NCBI GenBank assembly: GCA_963652365.1 | Contig: CAVJTH010000012.1 | Span: 1 to 64,000 of the forward strand | Direction of reading: 5' to 3' | DNA length: 64,000 nucleotides | Source: Hallerella sp963652365 | Lineage (GTDB): Bacteria; Fibrobacterota; Fibrobacteria; Fibrobacterales; Fibrobacteraceae | Shown here: piece by piece, positions 48,153 through 56,963 of the stretch | Numbering within the stretch: the stretch's first letter is position 1 | How the letters are laid out: the number at the start of each line of letters is the position of its first letter | The notes under the pieces: model-generated | Seen by the model: the letters and a program-made list of their open reading frames with translations, nothing else | Told to the model about the DNA's origin: nothing | The model's database searches: none | Position numbers and translations under genes: made by a program

Positions 48153-49751
48153 ATGAAAAAGAAAATACTCTTCCAGGATACGTCCTTTCGCGACGGCTTC
48201 CAGTCCATTTTCGGAGCCCGCGTCTTTACGAAAGACTTCATGCCCGCGGTCGAAGCGGCGGCCGCTGCCGGCATTACCCATTTCGAGGCGGGCGGCGGTG
48301 CCCGTTTCCAGGCGCTATACCAGAACTGCGGCGAAGACGCCTTTGACATGATGGACGCGTTCCGCAAGGCGGTCGGCCCGAAGGCGCGCTTGCAGACGCT
48401 CGCCCGCGGAATCAACGTGGTGGCGCTCGCTCCGCAACCTTACGACATGATCGATCTCCATGCGAAAATGTTCAAGAAGCACGGAATGACCCGGATTCGG
48501 AACTTTGACGCGCTGAACGACGTGAACAACCTGATCTATTCCGGCCAGTGCATCACGAATGCCGGTCTCGAACACGAAGTTGTCGTGACGATGATGGAAT
48601 TGCCGCTCGGCTGCAAGGGCGCGCACGATCCGGACTTCTACGAAAAGGTCCTGAAAAGCATTCTCGACGCGGGCGTCCCGTTTGCCTCGGTATGCTTCAA
48701 GGACGCTTCGGGAACCGCGAACCCGATGAAGGTCTATGAAACGTTCAGGCGCGCTCGCAAGCTTCTCGGCGACAAGGTGGAACTCCGCATCCATTCTCAC
48801 GAAACCTGCGGCACGGGACTTCGCCAGTATCTGGCCGCGATCGATGGCGGCGCGGACGGCGTGGACCTCGCTCGCAAGCCGCTTTCCGGCGGAACGTCCC
48901 AGCCCGATCTCTTCAGCATGTATCACGCTCTCAAGGGAACCGACTTCGCGCTCGCCCTGGGCGAAGACGGCATTGTCGATGACGATTCGATTCCAAGGCT
49001 CATGGAGGCGAACAACGTCGCTGTCGAATGCCTCAAGGATTACAACTTCCCGCCGGAATCCCGCCAGATTTCTTCGGACGTGATCTTCTCCCCGATGCCG
49101 GGTGGCGCTCTCACGGCGAATACGCTGATGATGCGCGAAACGAAGACGTTCCATCTCTATCCGCAGGTCATCGCGAACATGAGCGAATGCGTTCGTCGCG
49201 GTGGCTTCGCCTCTTCCGTCACGCCGGTTTCCCAGTATTACTTCCAGCAGGCGTATGTCAATACGGTGAACAAGAGCAAGGGCCTCGATACGTGGCACAA
49301 GATTACCGAGGGCTACGGCAACATGATTCTCGGCTATCTGGGAAAGACCCCGTGCGAACCGGACGCGGAACTGGTGAAAATCGCCGCCGAGCAGATGGGC
49401 AAGAAGCCTTTCGCCGAAGTGCATCCGGGTGTCAAGTGCGCCGCGGAAATTCTCGAACCGGGCATTCCGCTCGCGAAGAAGCTCCTGGAAGAAAACGGTC
49501 TCCCGGTAAACGACGAGAACATCTTCATTACGGGCTGTCTCCAGACAAAGGGCGGCAACAAGGGCATCGACTTTCTCAAGGGCAACCGCCACATCGGCGT
49601 TCCCAAGAAGGATCCGAACTCCGCACCCGCTCCTGCAAGGCAGGCTCCCGCCGCGGTCAACACGAACGGCATGAAGGTGCAGGCGACAAGTACGTATCGC
49701 GTCGCGTTGAACGGCCAAAGCTGGGACGTGCAGGTCAGTACGCTCAAGTAG
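48153..49751 (+). CDS. Pyruvate/oxaloacetate carboxyltransferase without biotinyl domain
   Basis: 532 codons. The carboxyltransferase TIM barrel starts KILFQDTSFRDGFQSIFGAR (usually DTTLRDAHQS) and has EAGGGARFQALYQNCGED, VCFKDASGTANP with the catalytic lysine region and the metal ligands IHSHETCGTG. The conserved helical C-domain follows. It then ends in STYRVALNGQSWDVQVSTLK, the first strands of a biotinyl linker, and stops without the MKM biotin lysine. A biotin carrier must be encoded elsewhere. A role in oxaloacetate-pyruvate or methylmalonyl-CoA carboxyl transfer during succinate/propionate metabolism is inferred from the family. Confidence 0.82.
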   Translation: MKKKILFQDTSFRDGFQSIFGARVFTKDFMPAVEAAAAAGITHFEAGGGARFQALYQNCGEDAFDMMDAFRKAVGPKARLQTLARGINVVALAPQPYDMIDLHAKMFKKHGMTRIRNFDALNDVNNLIYSGQCITNAGLEHEVVVTMMELPLGCKGAHDPDFYEKVLKSILDAGVPFASVCFKDASGTANPMKVYETFRRARKLLGDKVELRIHSHETCGTGLRQYLAAIDGGADGVDLARKPLSGGTSQPDLFSMYHALKGTDFALALGEDGIVDDDSIPRLMEANNVAVECLKDYNFPPESRQISSDVIFSPMPGGALTANTLMMRETKTFHLYPQVIANMSECVRRGGFASSVTPVSQYYFQQAYVNTVNKSKGLDTWHKITEGYGNMILGYLGKTPCEPDAELVKIAAEQMGKKPFAEVHPGVKCAAEILEPGIPLAKKLLEENGLPVNDENIFITGCLQTKGGNKGIDFLKGNRHIGVPKKDPNSAPAPARQAPAAVNTNGMKVQATSTYRVALNGQSWDVQVSTLK

Positions 49752-49776
49752 GCTCTGCCGAAAATTCGAATCTTCG

Positions 49777-49807
49777 GGATCTCGCCTTTTGGGGCGGGAT
49801 CTTTTTC
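49777..49807 (+). terminator. Terminator after the carboxyltransferase gene
   Basis: ATCTCGCC-TTTTGG-GGCGGGAT forms an 8-bp stem (one G-U pair) followed by CTTTTTC. Confidence 0.75.
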
Positions 49808-49886
49808 TGTGCGCGACTTCATCGAAAATCGCCACTAGAGAGCGTCTGGCGTATCGTTCGGAATCGTCGCCCGCTTACTAAAATTG

Positions 49887-49892
49887 TATTTT
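49887..49892 (+). promoter_or_regulatory. Putative -10 element (TATTTT) of the S41 protease gene
   Basis: TATTTT ends 7 nt before ATG 49900. No convincing Shine-Dalgarno lies between; CAGG is present but only 2 nt from the ATG. Confidence 0.35.
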
Positions 49893-49899
49893 TACAGGC

Positions 49900-51711
49900 A
49901 TGAAATCCAGAATGTTTCCTGCTCGATTCTTTTTCCGCTCGTTCCTTGTCACGGGTCTTGCGGCAAGCGTTTCCTTTGCGGCATCGGCCAAATCCGAAAA
50001 GAAGGCTCCTGGCGATTTCTACGAAGAGCTTTCGCGTCTGAACAAGGTCCTTTCGGAAGTCAACCTGAAATATGTCGAGGACGTCGATCCGGCGGAGCTT
50101 TCCGAGGCGGCCATCCAGGGAATGCGCGGCATTCTGGATCCGCATACGGCTGTCTTTGCCCCAAAGGATTACGAGGACCTGAAGGTTTCTACGGAAGGCG
50201 AGTTCGGCGGCGTGGGAATCACGATCAGCCTTCGCGACAACATCCTGACGGTGATTTCCCCTCTTGCGGGAACTCCGGCGTTCAACCTGGGAATCCGTGC
50301 GGGTGACCGCATCATGAAAATCGACGGAAAGGATACGCATGGGCTCACCCTTGACGAAGCGGTCGGAAAGCTTCGGGGCAAGGTGGGGACCGACGTGACG
50401 ATAAGCATCGCGCGTACCGGGGTGAGCGAACTGATGGACTTTACGATCACGCGTGCGAAAATCGTCGTCCATGCGGTTCCCTACAGCGGCATGGTGACAA
50501 GCGACATCGGCTATATCAAGCTGTCTTCGTTTTCTCTCAAGACGCGCGAAGAAGTGGTGAACGCCATTCACAAGCTTCAAAAGCAGGGAATGAAAAAAAT
50601 CATTCTCGACTTGCGCTACAATCCGGGCGGCTTGCTGAACCAGGCGGTGGAAATCGGCGAGCTGTTCTTGAAAAAGGGCGACTTGATCGTGAGTACGCGT
50701 GGGCGTACGCAGCAGACGGAAAGCCGCGCCCGCAAGGATGGCATCGTGCCGAAGGACGTCCCGCTGGTCGTTCTGGTGAACCAGGGGTCCGCTAGCGCAG
50801 CCGAAATCGTTTCGGGCGCGATCCAGGACTGGGACCGCGGACTCATCATCGGCAAGACTTCTTTTGGAAAGGGATCCGTACAGACGATTTTCCCCTTGGA
50901 CAACCAGGGTTACGCGTTGAAGCTGACGACCGCCTTCTACTACCTGCCGTTTGGGCGCTGCATCAACAAGCCGGAAAACGGAATCAAGGGACTGAAGATC
51001 CGCGAGGCGGAAGCTTACGAGGATGAAGACGCGGAAACGGCGGAAGCGGATTCGCTTGCCGCAAGGAAGGACACGGTCGCGGTCGATACGTTCGTGACGA
51101 ATGCCGGACGCAAGATGTTCGGCGGAGGCGGTATCACGCCCGACGTCGATATCGAACTCGACCCGATTCCCTGGGTTGTCCAGGTGCAGGAACGAATGGC
51201 GATGTATTTCAAGTTCGCCGTCAAGATTCGCCCCTCTCTCGAAAAGCAAGGCGCAAAGATCGACGTGGACTGGCAAGTGCCGGATTCCCTGTTCGCCGCG
51301 TTCAAGGAATTCTGTCTAAAGGACACGAACTTCACGAAAATCAAGAGCAATTCGATTGCGACTCTCGAAATCCTGGAAAAGGGGCTGATCCGCGAACAGA
51401 ACTTTATGGGAGATTCTTCCAAGACCCTTTCGGATTCGACGCTGGACTTCCAGGTAAATGCGCTCCGCAGCGCGCTCGAAAATGATCGCGGCAGGCAGTT
51501 CGACGCGAACCGCGAATATATCATGTCCGGAATCAAGCGCGAGCTGTTGACCGCGGTGCAGGGCGATTCCGCAAGCACGGCGTTCACGCTTCGAAGCGAT
51601 GCGCAGGTGAAGGAAGCGATCCGGTATCTTTCCGACATGGAACTTTACAGGAAGGCGATTGGCGCTCCGTCCAAGGCGCAGGGAAAGCCTGCGAAAAAGA
51701 AAAGCAAGTAG
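49900..51711 (+). CDS. C-terminal processing peptidase (S41 family, CtpA-like)
   Basis: 603 codons. A signal peptide (1-30, ASA|KSEKK), a PDZ domain (about 95-185, FGGVGITISLRDNILTVISP), and the S41 core with the Ser-Lys dyad: Ser299 in VNQGSASAAEIVSGA and Lys324 in IGKTSFGKGSVQT, the expected 25-residue spacing. A C-terminal helical extension of about 200 residues (390-603) is longer than in simple CtpA. It cuts C-terminal tails of periplasmic or envelope proteins. It is first in an eight-gene run; MlaE follows after 3 nt. Confidence 0.9.
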   Translation: MKSRMFPARFFFRSFLVTGLAASVSFAASAKSEKKAPGDFYEELSRLNKVLSEVNLKYVEDVDPAELSEAAIQGMRGILDPHTAVFAPKDYEDLKVSTEGEFGGVGITISLRDNILTVISPLAGTPAFNLGIRAGDRIMKIDGKDTHGLTLDEAVGKLRGKVGTDVTISIARTGVSELMDFTITRAKIVVHAVPYSGMVTSDIGYIKLSSFSLKTREEVVNAIHKLQKQGMKKIILDLRYNPGGLLNQAVEIGELFLKKGDLIVSTRGRTQQTESRARKDGIVPKDVPLVVLVNQGSASAAEIVSGAIQDWDRGLIIGKTSFGKGSVQTIFPLDNQGYALKLTTAFYYLPFGRCINKPENGIKGLKIREAEAYEDEDAETAEADSLAARKDTVAVDTFVTNAGRKMFGGGGITPDVDIELDPIPWVVQVQERMAMYFKFAVKIRPSLEKQGAKIDVDWQVPDSLFAAFKEFCLKDTNFTKIKSNSIATLEILEKGLIREQNFMGDSSKTLSDSTLDFQVNALRSALENDRGRQFDANREYIMSGIKRELLTAVQGDSASTAFTLRSDAQVKEAIRYLSDMELYRKAIGAPSKAQGKPAKKKSK

Positions 51712-51714
51712 TTC

Positions 51715-52500
51715 ATGTTAGCCGTGATGGACATTGCCGCGACGAGCCTCGGACATTATGTCCGCAGGTTTCTGGGCGTTGTCCAGGGATATTTTGTCTT
51801 CATGTGGGAACTCGGGAAAAGCGTGCCGAGCTCCTTCAGGAACTTTCATACGATTGTCGAGCAGATGTACGTGACGGGCGTGACGAGCATTCCCGTCGTG
51901 TTTGCGGCAAGCCTTGCGACGGGAGCCATCATGGCGTGGCAGCTGGCCTACCAGTTCGGCGACATGATTCCCCTCGTCTTTGTCGGCATGGCGGTGGGAA
52001 AATCCGTCATGGTCGAGCTTTGCCCCATTCTCACGGCAATGGTTCTTGCCGGTCGCGTCGGAGCGTCGATGTGTTCGGAACTCGGGACGATGGCCGTTAC
52101 GGAACAGCTGGACGCCTACAGCGTCCTGGGACTGAATCCCTACCGGTTTCTGCTCGCTCCCCGCGTCATCGCGACGGTCATCATGCTGCCGCTTCTCACG
52201 ATCATCAGCATCTTTATCGGAATTCTGGGCGGCTACGCGACCGCTGCGCTCTACAAGGAAGTTTCGTTCCATACGTTCTTTTACGGAGTCCGCATGTTTT
52301 ACGAGGACTGGGACTTTGCCGTCGGACTCATCAAGGCGGCGCTCTATGGCTACTTTATCGCGAGTTACGCCTGCTTTTTCGGCTACAATACGCATAGCGG
52401 GGCCGAGGGCGTCGGGAAAAGCACCAAGGCGACCGTTGTCGCCGGGATGACGAGCATTCTCATCGGCGGATTTGTCCTTTCGAAGCTCCTTCTCGTATGA
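51715..52500 (+). CDS. mlaE: MlaE-family phospholipid ABC transporter permease
   Basis: 261 codons. The permease has five or six helices and the MlaE signatures VTSIPVVFAASLATGAIMAWQ, the ELCPILTAMVLAGRVGASMCSELGTMAVTEQ block containing the EQ-loop coupling region, and FGYNTHSGAEGVGKSTKATVV near the end. It works with an MlaF ATPase and an MCE protein. Here the next gene is dciA, not mlaF. The MCE gene of this window is at 37756. It overlaps dciA by 4 bases (ATGA). Confidence 0.9.
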   Translation: MLAVMDIAATSLGHYVRRFLGVVQGYFVFMWELGKSVPSSFRNFHTIVEQMYVTGVTSIPVVFAASLATGAIMAWQLAYQFGDMIPLVFVGMAVGKSVMVELCPILTAMVLAGRVGASMCSELGTMAVTEQLDAYSVLGLNPYRFLLAPRVIATVIMLPLLTIISIFIGILGGYATAALYKEVSFHTFFYGVRMFYEDWDFAVGLIKAALYGYFIASYACFFGYNTHSGAEGVGKSTKATVVAGMTSILIGGFVLSKLLLV

Positions 52501-52817
52501 CGTTTGACGAAAACAGTCCCAAAAATCACGGGCATTCGGGGCTTGTCCATGCGAGCGTCGTGCTTTCCCGGGTGTTTTCCCGGGGACCGCTCGGCGAAAA
52601 GAGCGACTGGTTTCGCCTGCAGGAAAATTTCGAAAAGCTGTTTGGAAAGCTCTTGGCTTCGCACGTGAAACTCGTCGATTTTCAAGACTCCGTCCTGTTC
52701 CTGAAAGCGGCAAGTTCCGTGTGGAAGTCGGAGACCCTGTACCAGAAAAAAGCTATTATTGGTCTGTGCAACGGGCTTCTCGGCGCATCGCGCGTCCGGG
52801 ACATCCGCTTTGTCTAA
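52497..52817 (+). CDS. dciA: DciA-like replicative helicase loader (DUF721)
   Basis: 106 codons. The C-terminal two thirds carry the DUF721/DciA KH-like fold: LFGKLLASHVKLVDFQDSVL with LKAASSVWKSETLYQKKAII (the S/A-S-x-W-x-x-E/S-L pattern) and NGLLGASRVRDIRFV. DciA helps load DnaB in bacteria lacking DnaC/DnaI. Position immediately upstream of gyrB (20 nt) is the same as in many Actinobacteria, which supports the call. Confidence 0.75.
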   Translation: MTFDENSPKNHGHSGLVHASVVLSRVFSRGPLGEKSDWFRLQENFEKLFGKLLASHVKLVDFQDSVLFLKAASSVWKSETLYQKKAIIGLCNGLLGASRVRDIRFV

Positions 52818-52837
52818 TTTCGAAATCCGAGGTTTTC

Positions 52838-54745
52838 ATGGCTGAAGAATACAGTGGTTCAAACATTACCGTTCTCGAGGGGCTCGAAGCCGTTCGCGTT
52901 CGTCCGGCAATGTATATCGGCTCGACCGATTCCGTCGGTCTTCATCAGCTTGTATGGGAAGTTGTCGATAACTCGGTCGATGAAGCCCTTGCCGGATTCT
53001 GCACGCATATCGAGGTGAGCATTCTCCCGGGCAACGGCATTCGGGTCGTGGACAACGGTCGAGGCATCCCGACGGACATTCACCCCAAGGAGCACATCGG
53101 GACCATTCAGGTCGTGATGACGAAGCTGCACGCTGGCGGAAAGTTCGACAGCAATTCGTACAAGGTCTCGGCTGGCTTGCACGGCGTGGGTGTCAGCTGT
53201 GTCAATGCGCTTTCGAACAAGCTTGTCGTGACGGTGCGCCGGAATGGTCGGGTCATCCAGCAGGAATTCTCGAAGGGCGTTCCGCTTGCCGATCAAAAGG
53301 ATATCGGCGCTTCGGACGGCACGACGGGAACCACTGTCGAGTACTATCCGGACGATACGATCTTTACGGAAACCGTTTACAGCTACGATACGCTTGCGGA
53401 GCGGTTCCGCGAGCTCGCCTTCCTCATGAGCGGGCTTCGCATTTCCCTTTCCGACGAGCGCACTCCCGACGGCAAAAAGGATTCGTTCTATTTCCCGGGC
53501 GGAATATCGGCTTTTGTCGCCTTTGTCGATGCGCACCGCAAGCCTCTGTTCGAACCTCCCATCCACATCACGACGACAGCCGGAACGTATCCGCTCGAAA
53601 TCGCGCTCTGGTATAACGACGGCTACCAGGAAAACTTCTTCAGCTTCGTGAACAACGTCAATACGCATGACGGCGGAACGCATGTCACCGGTTTCAAGAC
53701 CGCGATGACGCGAATCATCAACAAGTACGCGCAAGAGATCCTGCCCAAGGGCAAGCGGGAAATGCAGCTTGCCGCGGACGATATCCGCGAAGGTCTCACG
53801 GCGGTCATTTCCATCAAGATTCCGCAGCCGCAATTCGAAGGCCAGACGAAGCGTCGCCTGGGAAATTCCGAAGTCGCGGGTTTGGTCAATACGGCGTTTG
53901 GCGCCAAGCTCGACGAATTCTTTGCCGAGAATCCCGCGGTGGTCAAGACGATTGTCGATAAGGTTTACAATGCGGCTGTCGCGCGCGAAGCGGCCCACAA
54001 GGCGCGCAACCTCGCGCGGCGCAAGAACGTTCTCGAAAGCGGAGGCCTCCCTGGAAAGCTCGCCGATTGCAGCGAACGGGATCCGGCGAAATGCGAACTG
54101 TTCATCGTGGAAGGCGATTCCGCTGGCGGTTCGGCAAAGGGCGGAAGACAGCGCTCGTTCCAGGCGATTCTGCCGCTTCGCGGAAAGATTCTCAACGTCG
54201 AAAAGGCCGGGCTCGATCGCGTCCTGAATGCGGATACCATCCAGGACCTGGTGAACGCCCTTGGCTGTGGAATCGGCAACGAGTTCAAGCTGGAAAAGCT
54301 TCGCTATCACAAGGTCATCATCATGACCGATGCCGACGTCGATGGCTCGCATATCCAGACCCTGCTCCTGACGTTCTTCTTCCGCTATATGCGTCCACTG
54401 GTCGATGGCGGCTATGTCTTCATTGCCCAGCCGCCTCTTTTCCGCCTGTTCAAGGGCAACAAGACTTTCCGCTATATTTTCGACGAAGCGGAACTGGCAA
54501 GCATCCCGGAAGCGGAAAAGAGTGGACTTTCCATCCAGCGCTACAAGGGTCTTGGCGAAATGGACAAGGACGAGCTGGCGGATACGACGATGAATCCCGA
54601 AACCCGCATCATGAAGAAGTGCCATATCAACGATGCGGTCCTTGCCGACAACGTGTTCAGCATGCTGATGGGCGAAGACGTGGAACCTCGTCGCAAGTTC
54701 ATCGAAGACAACGCCTATAAAGTCATCAACGATCTGGATGTTTAA
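52838..54745 (+). CDS. gyrB: DNA gyrase subunit B
   Basis: 635 codons, normal GyrB length without the E. coli insertion. It begins YSGSNITVLEGLEAVRVRPAMYIGST; the GHKL ATP site has VWEVVDNSVDEALAG and the glycine-rich TGLHGVGVSCVNALS-type loop; the Toprim domain has EGDSAGGSAKGGR and MTDADVDGSHI, and YKGLGEM lies before the end. It provides ATP-driven negative supercoiling with GyrA. ATG 52838 has GAGG 6 nt upstream; an in-frame extension into dciA is not supported. The polyprenyl synthase gene follows after 2 nt. Confidence 0.96.
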   Translation: MAEEYSGSNITVLEGLEAVRVRPAMYIGSTDSVGLHQLVWEVVDNSVDEALAGFCTHIEVSILPGNGIRVVDNGRGIPTDIHPKEHIGTIQVVMTKLHAGGKFDSNSYKVSAGLHGVGVSCVNALSNKLVVTVRRNGRVIQQEFSKGVPLADQKDIGASDGTTGTTVEYYPDDTIFTETVYSYDTLAERFRELAFLMSGLRISLSDERTPDGKKDSFYFPGGISAFVAFVDAHRKPLFEPPIHITTTAGTYPLEIALWYNDGYQENFFSFVNNVNTHDGGTHVTGFKTAMTRIINKYAQEILPKGKREMQLAADDIREGLTAVISIKIPQPQFEGQTKRRLGNSEVAGLVNTAFGAKLDEFFAENPAVVKTIVDKVYNAAVAREAAHKARNLARRKNVLESGGLPGKLADCSERDPAKCELFIVEGDSAGGSAKGGRQRSFQAILPLRGKILNVEKAGLDRVLNADTIQDLVNALGCGIGNEFKLEKLRYHKVIIMTDADVDGSHIQTLLLTFFFRYMRPLVDGGYVFIAQPPLFRLFKGNKTFRYIFDEAELASIPEAEKSGLSIQRYKGLGEMDKDELADTTMNPETRIMKKCHINDAVLADNVFSMLMGEDVEPRRKFIEDNAYKVINDLDV

Positions 54746-54747
54746 CC

Positions 54748-55761
54748 GTGAGCGTGAATCCCGCAGATCATCCGTCTTTTCAGGCCGTATTGACATCGGT
54801 TCGCGGAAAAGTCCAAGACTACCTGGACCGATCCGACGAAGTCATTGCCGAGGTCGCCCGTCTGGCGCCGGGAGGCGTGTCGGAGCGAATGACAAAACTG
54901 ATTGCGCGCAAGGGAAAGAAGATCCGCTCGACGGTTCTCGCCTTGATCGCGACTTCGGGAACGGAACCTCCCGATGTTTCGCGGGTGGCACACGCCTGCG
55001 CAGGAATCGAGCTGCTCCATCTGGCAAGTCTTGTCCATGACGACATCATCGACGAGACGACCGTTCGCCGCGGACAGCGGACCGCTCACGTCGAGTGGGG
55101 AAACAAGATAGCGGTCCTTATCGGAGACTACATCCTTTCCCAGGCGATGCGCTGCGTCATCAACGAGGAATCGCGCGAAATTCCGCTGCTGCTTTCTTCG
55201 GCGGCAAACTGTCTCATTGTCGGGGAAATCTGCGAGCTGGATTCGGCCGGGAATTTTGACCTTTCGCTCGAACGCTACAATGCGATTATCGAAGGAAAGA
55301 CCGCCGCGCTCGTGGAAGCGAGCGCAAAGATCGGTGCGCATATCGCCGGATTCGACAAGGAGCGGATCGAGAAATGCGGAAAGCTCGGTGCGCATTTCGG
55401 CCTAGCCTTCCAGATTATCGACGACTTGCTGGATTACGGTGTCGGCGCGTCGAACCTGGACAAGGCGAAGTTTACGGATATTTCCAACGGGCTCGTGACG
55501 CTTCCGCTGATCTACTATTTCCAGAAAGTTTCGCCCGAAGAGAAAAGCGCGTTGCTCGCTCTTTTGAAGCGCGCCGCGGAGCCGGAAGTCCCGGAAGAAA
55601 TCTGTCGTCGTCTGCAAGGCGCTGGCGCCTTTGAACAGGCGAAGGAAACCGCGCTCGGACACATTTCCGACGCGATGGAAATTTCGGATTCCCTCCCGGC
55701 GACGGAACTGGTCGAATCCTTGAAAACGCTTCTTTTCTCGATGACGGAACGCGGCAACTGA
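54748..55761 (+). CDS. Trans-polyprenyl diphosphate synthase
   Basis: 337 codons from a GTG start. The two Asp-rich motifs are VHDDIID (Asp98, 99, 102) and FQIIDDLLDYG, with the KKIRSTVLAL substrate arginine region. Residues before the first motif (GIELLHLASL) are small, which allows a long product, as in octaprenyl or heptaprenyl synthases. It probably makes the menaquinone side chain, in line with mqnA in this window. It sits 2 nt after gyrB. Confidence 0.88.
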   Translation: MSVNPADHPSFQAVLTSVRGKVQDYLDRSDEVIAEVARLAPGGVSERMTKLIARKGKKIRSTVLALIATSGTEPPDVSRVAHACAGIELLHLASLVHDDIIDETTVRRGQRTAHVEWGNKIAVLIGDYILSQAMRCVINEESREIPLLLSSAANCLIVGEICELDSAGNFDLSLERYNAIIEGKTAALVEASAKIGAHIAGFDKERIEKCGKLGAHFGLAFQIIDDLLDYGVGASNLDKAKFTDISNGLVTLPLIYYFQKVSPEEKSALLALLKRAAEPEVPEEICRRLQGAGAFEQAKETALGHISDAMEISDSLPATELVESLKTLLFSMTERGN

Positions 55762-55777
55762 TTTCTTGGGAGGGCTT

Positions 55778-56953
55778 ATGGCTCTTGAAATTTCTCCCGG
55801 CATCTTTTCGGTCGGCGCGAGCGACCCCGACATGCGTACCTTCGACGTGGTCGTTCCGACGGCTTTCGGTTCGTCGTACAATGCGTATCTGGTGCGCGGG
55901 GAACGGGCGACCGCACTGGTCGAAACCGTCCACGAAAAGAAATGCGAAGAGCTCCTGGCGAATATCCGGACGGTCTGCGAAGTTTCGACAATCGACTATA
56001 TCGTCATGAACCACACGGAACCGGACCATTCCGGAAGCCTTCTCGAACTCTTGCGCCTCGCTCCCCGGGCAAAAGTCGTAGCCAGCGCAAGCGCGCTCAA
56101 GTTCCTGGGCAAGATCACGAATTCGACATTCGAATCGATTCCCGCGACCAGTTCGCTCCGGCTAGATCTCGGCGGGAAGACACTGGAATTCATGATTGCG
56201 CCGAATCTGCACTGGCCGGATTCCATGTTCACGCATGTTCCCGAGAACAAGGCGCTCTTTACCTGCGATTTTCTCGGGGCGCATTATTACGAAGAGAATC
56301 ATCCGCTGTTTTCGAAAATCGTGTCGATGGACAACTACAATATATCTCTCAAGGTCTATTTCGACTGCATTTTCGGTCCGTTCAAAAAGTTTGTACAGAA
56401 TGGATTGCAGAAGATCGCGCCGTTGGACCTGAGCCTTGTCTGTCCGAGCCACGGGCCGATCCTGGACGGCGGAATTCAAAAGGTCATCGATACCTATGCG
56501 CAGTGGAGCTCGCGACAGGAACAGCCCAAGTATGCGGTCGTCGCATACGCATCGGCTTATGGCTACACGCGACTTCTTGCGGAAACGGCAGAGTCAACGC
56601 TCAGGGAAAACGGCTTTTCGGTAAAGCTTTTCGATCTGGGCGTTACGCCGCCGGAAATCGTCGCTGGCGAAGTGAACCGGGCGTCCCTGGTTTTTCTCGG
56701 GTCTCCCACGTTCAACCGGGACGCATTGCTTCCCGTGTGGGAGCTTGTCGCGCACCTTTCGGTCGTCGCCAATGCGGGAAAGAAGGTTGGCGTGTTTGGT
56801 TCCTATGGATGGAGTGGCGAAGGGGTGCCGCTCCTCGTCGAACATTTAAGACAAAAGAAGTTCGACGTGTGCGGCGAAGGCTTTCGCGCGGTGTTTAAAC
56901 CGTCCGAGGAAGAAATCTCCTCGATGAAGGAATACGTCAAGTCCTGCCTGTAG
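55778..56953 (+). CDS. Flavodiiron protein (FprA/Rubredoxin:O2 oxidoreductase type)
   Basis: 391 codons, class A size. The metallo-beta-lactamase half has the diiron ligands HTEPDHSG (His79, Glu81, Asp83, His84), a central TCDFLGAHYY with the bridging aspartate, and CPSHGP. The C-terminal flavodoxin half starts YAVVAYASAYGYTRLLAE and has FLGSPTFNRDALLPVW and FGSYGWSGEGV. It reduces O2 or NO to harmless products, protecting anaerobes. GGGAGG precedes ATG 55778. No rubredoxin gene is adjacent. Confidence 0.92.
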   Translation: MALEISPGIFSVGASDPDMRTFDVVVPTAFGSSYNAYLVRGERATALVETVHEKKCEELLANIRTVCEVSTIDYIVMNHTEPDHSGSLLELLRLAPRAKVVASASALKFLGKITNSTFESIPATSSLRLDLGGKTLEFMIAPNLHWPDSMFTHVPENKALFTCDFLGAHYYEENHPLFSKIVSMDNYNISLKVYFDCIFGPFKKFVQNGLQKIAPLDLSLVCPSHGPILDGGIQKVIDTYAQWSSRQEQPKYAVVAYASAYGYTRLLAETAESTLRENGFSVKLFDLGVTPPEIVAGEVNRASLVFLGSPTFNRDALLPVWELVAHLSVVANAGKKVGVFGSYGWSGEGVPLLVEHLRQKKFDVCGEGFRAVFKPSEEEISSMKEYVKSCL

Positions 56954-56963
56954 CCCGAGTCCC

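Noticed and set aside
52497..54745. Replication origin near dciA-gyrB
   Set aside because: No dnaA, dnaN or recF, no DnaA boxes and almost no intergenic space are present.
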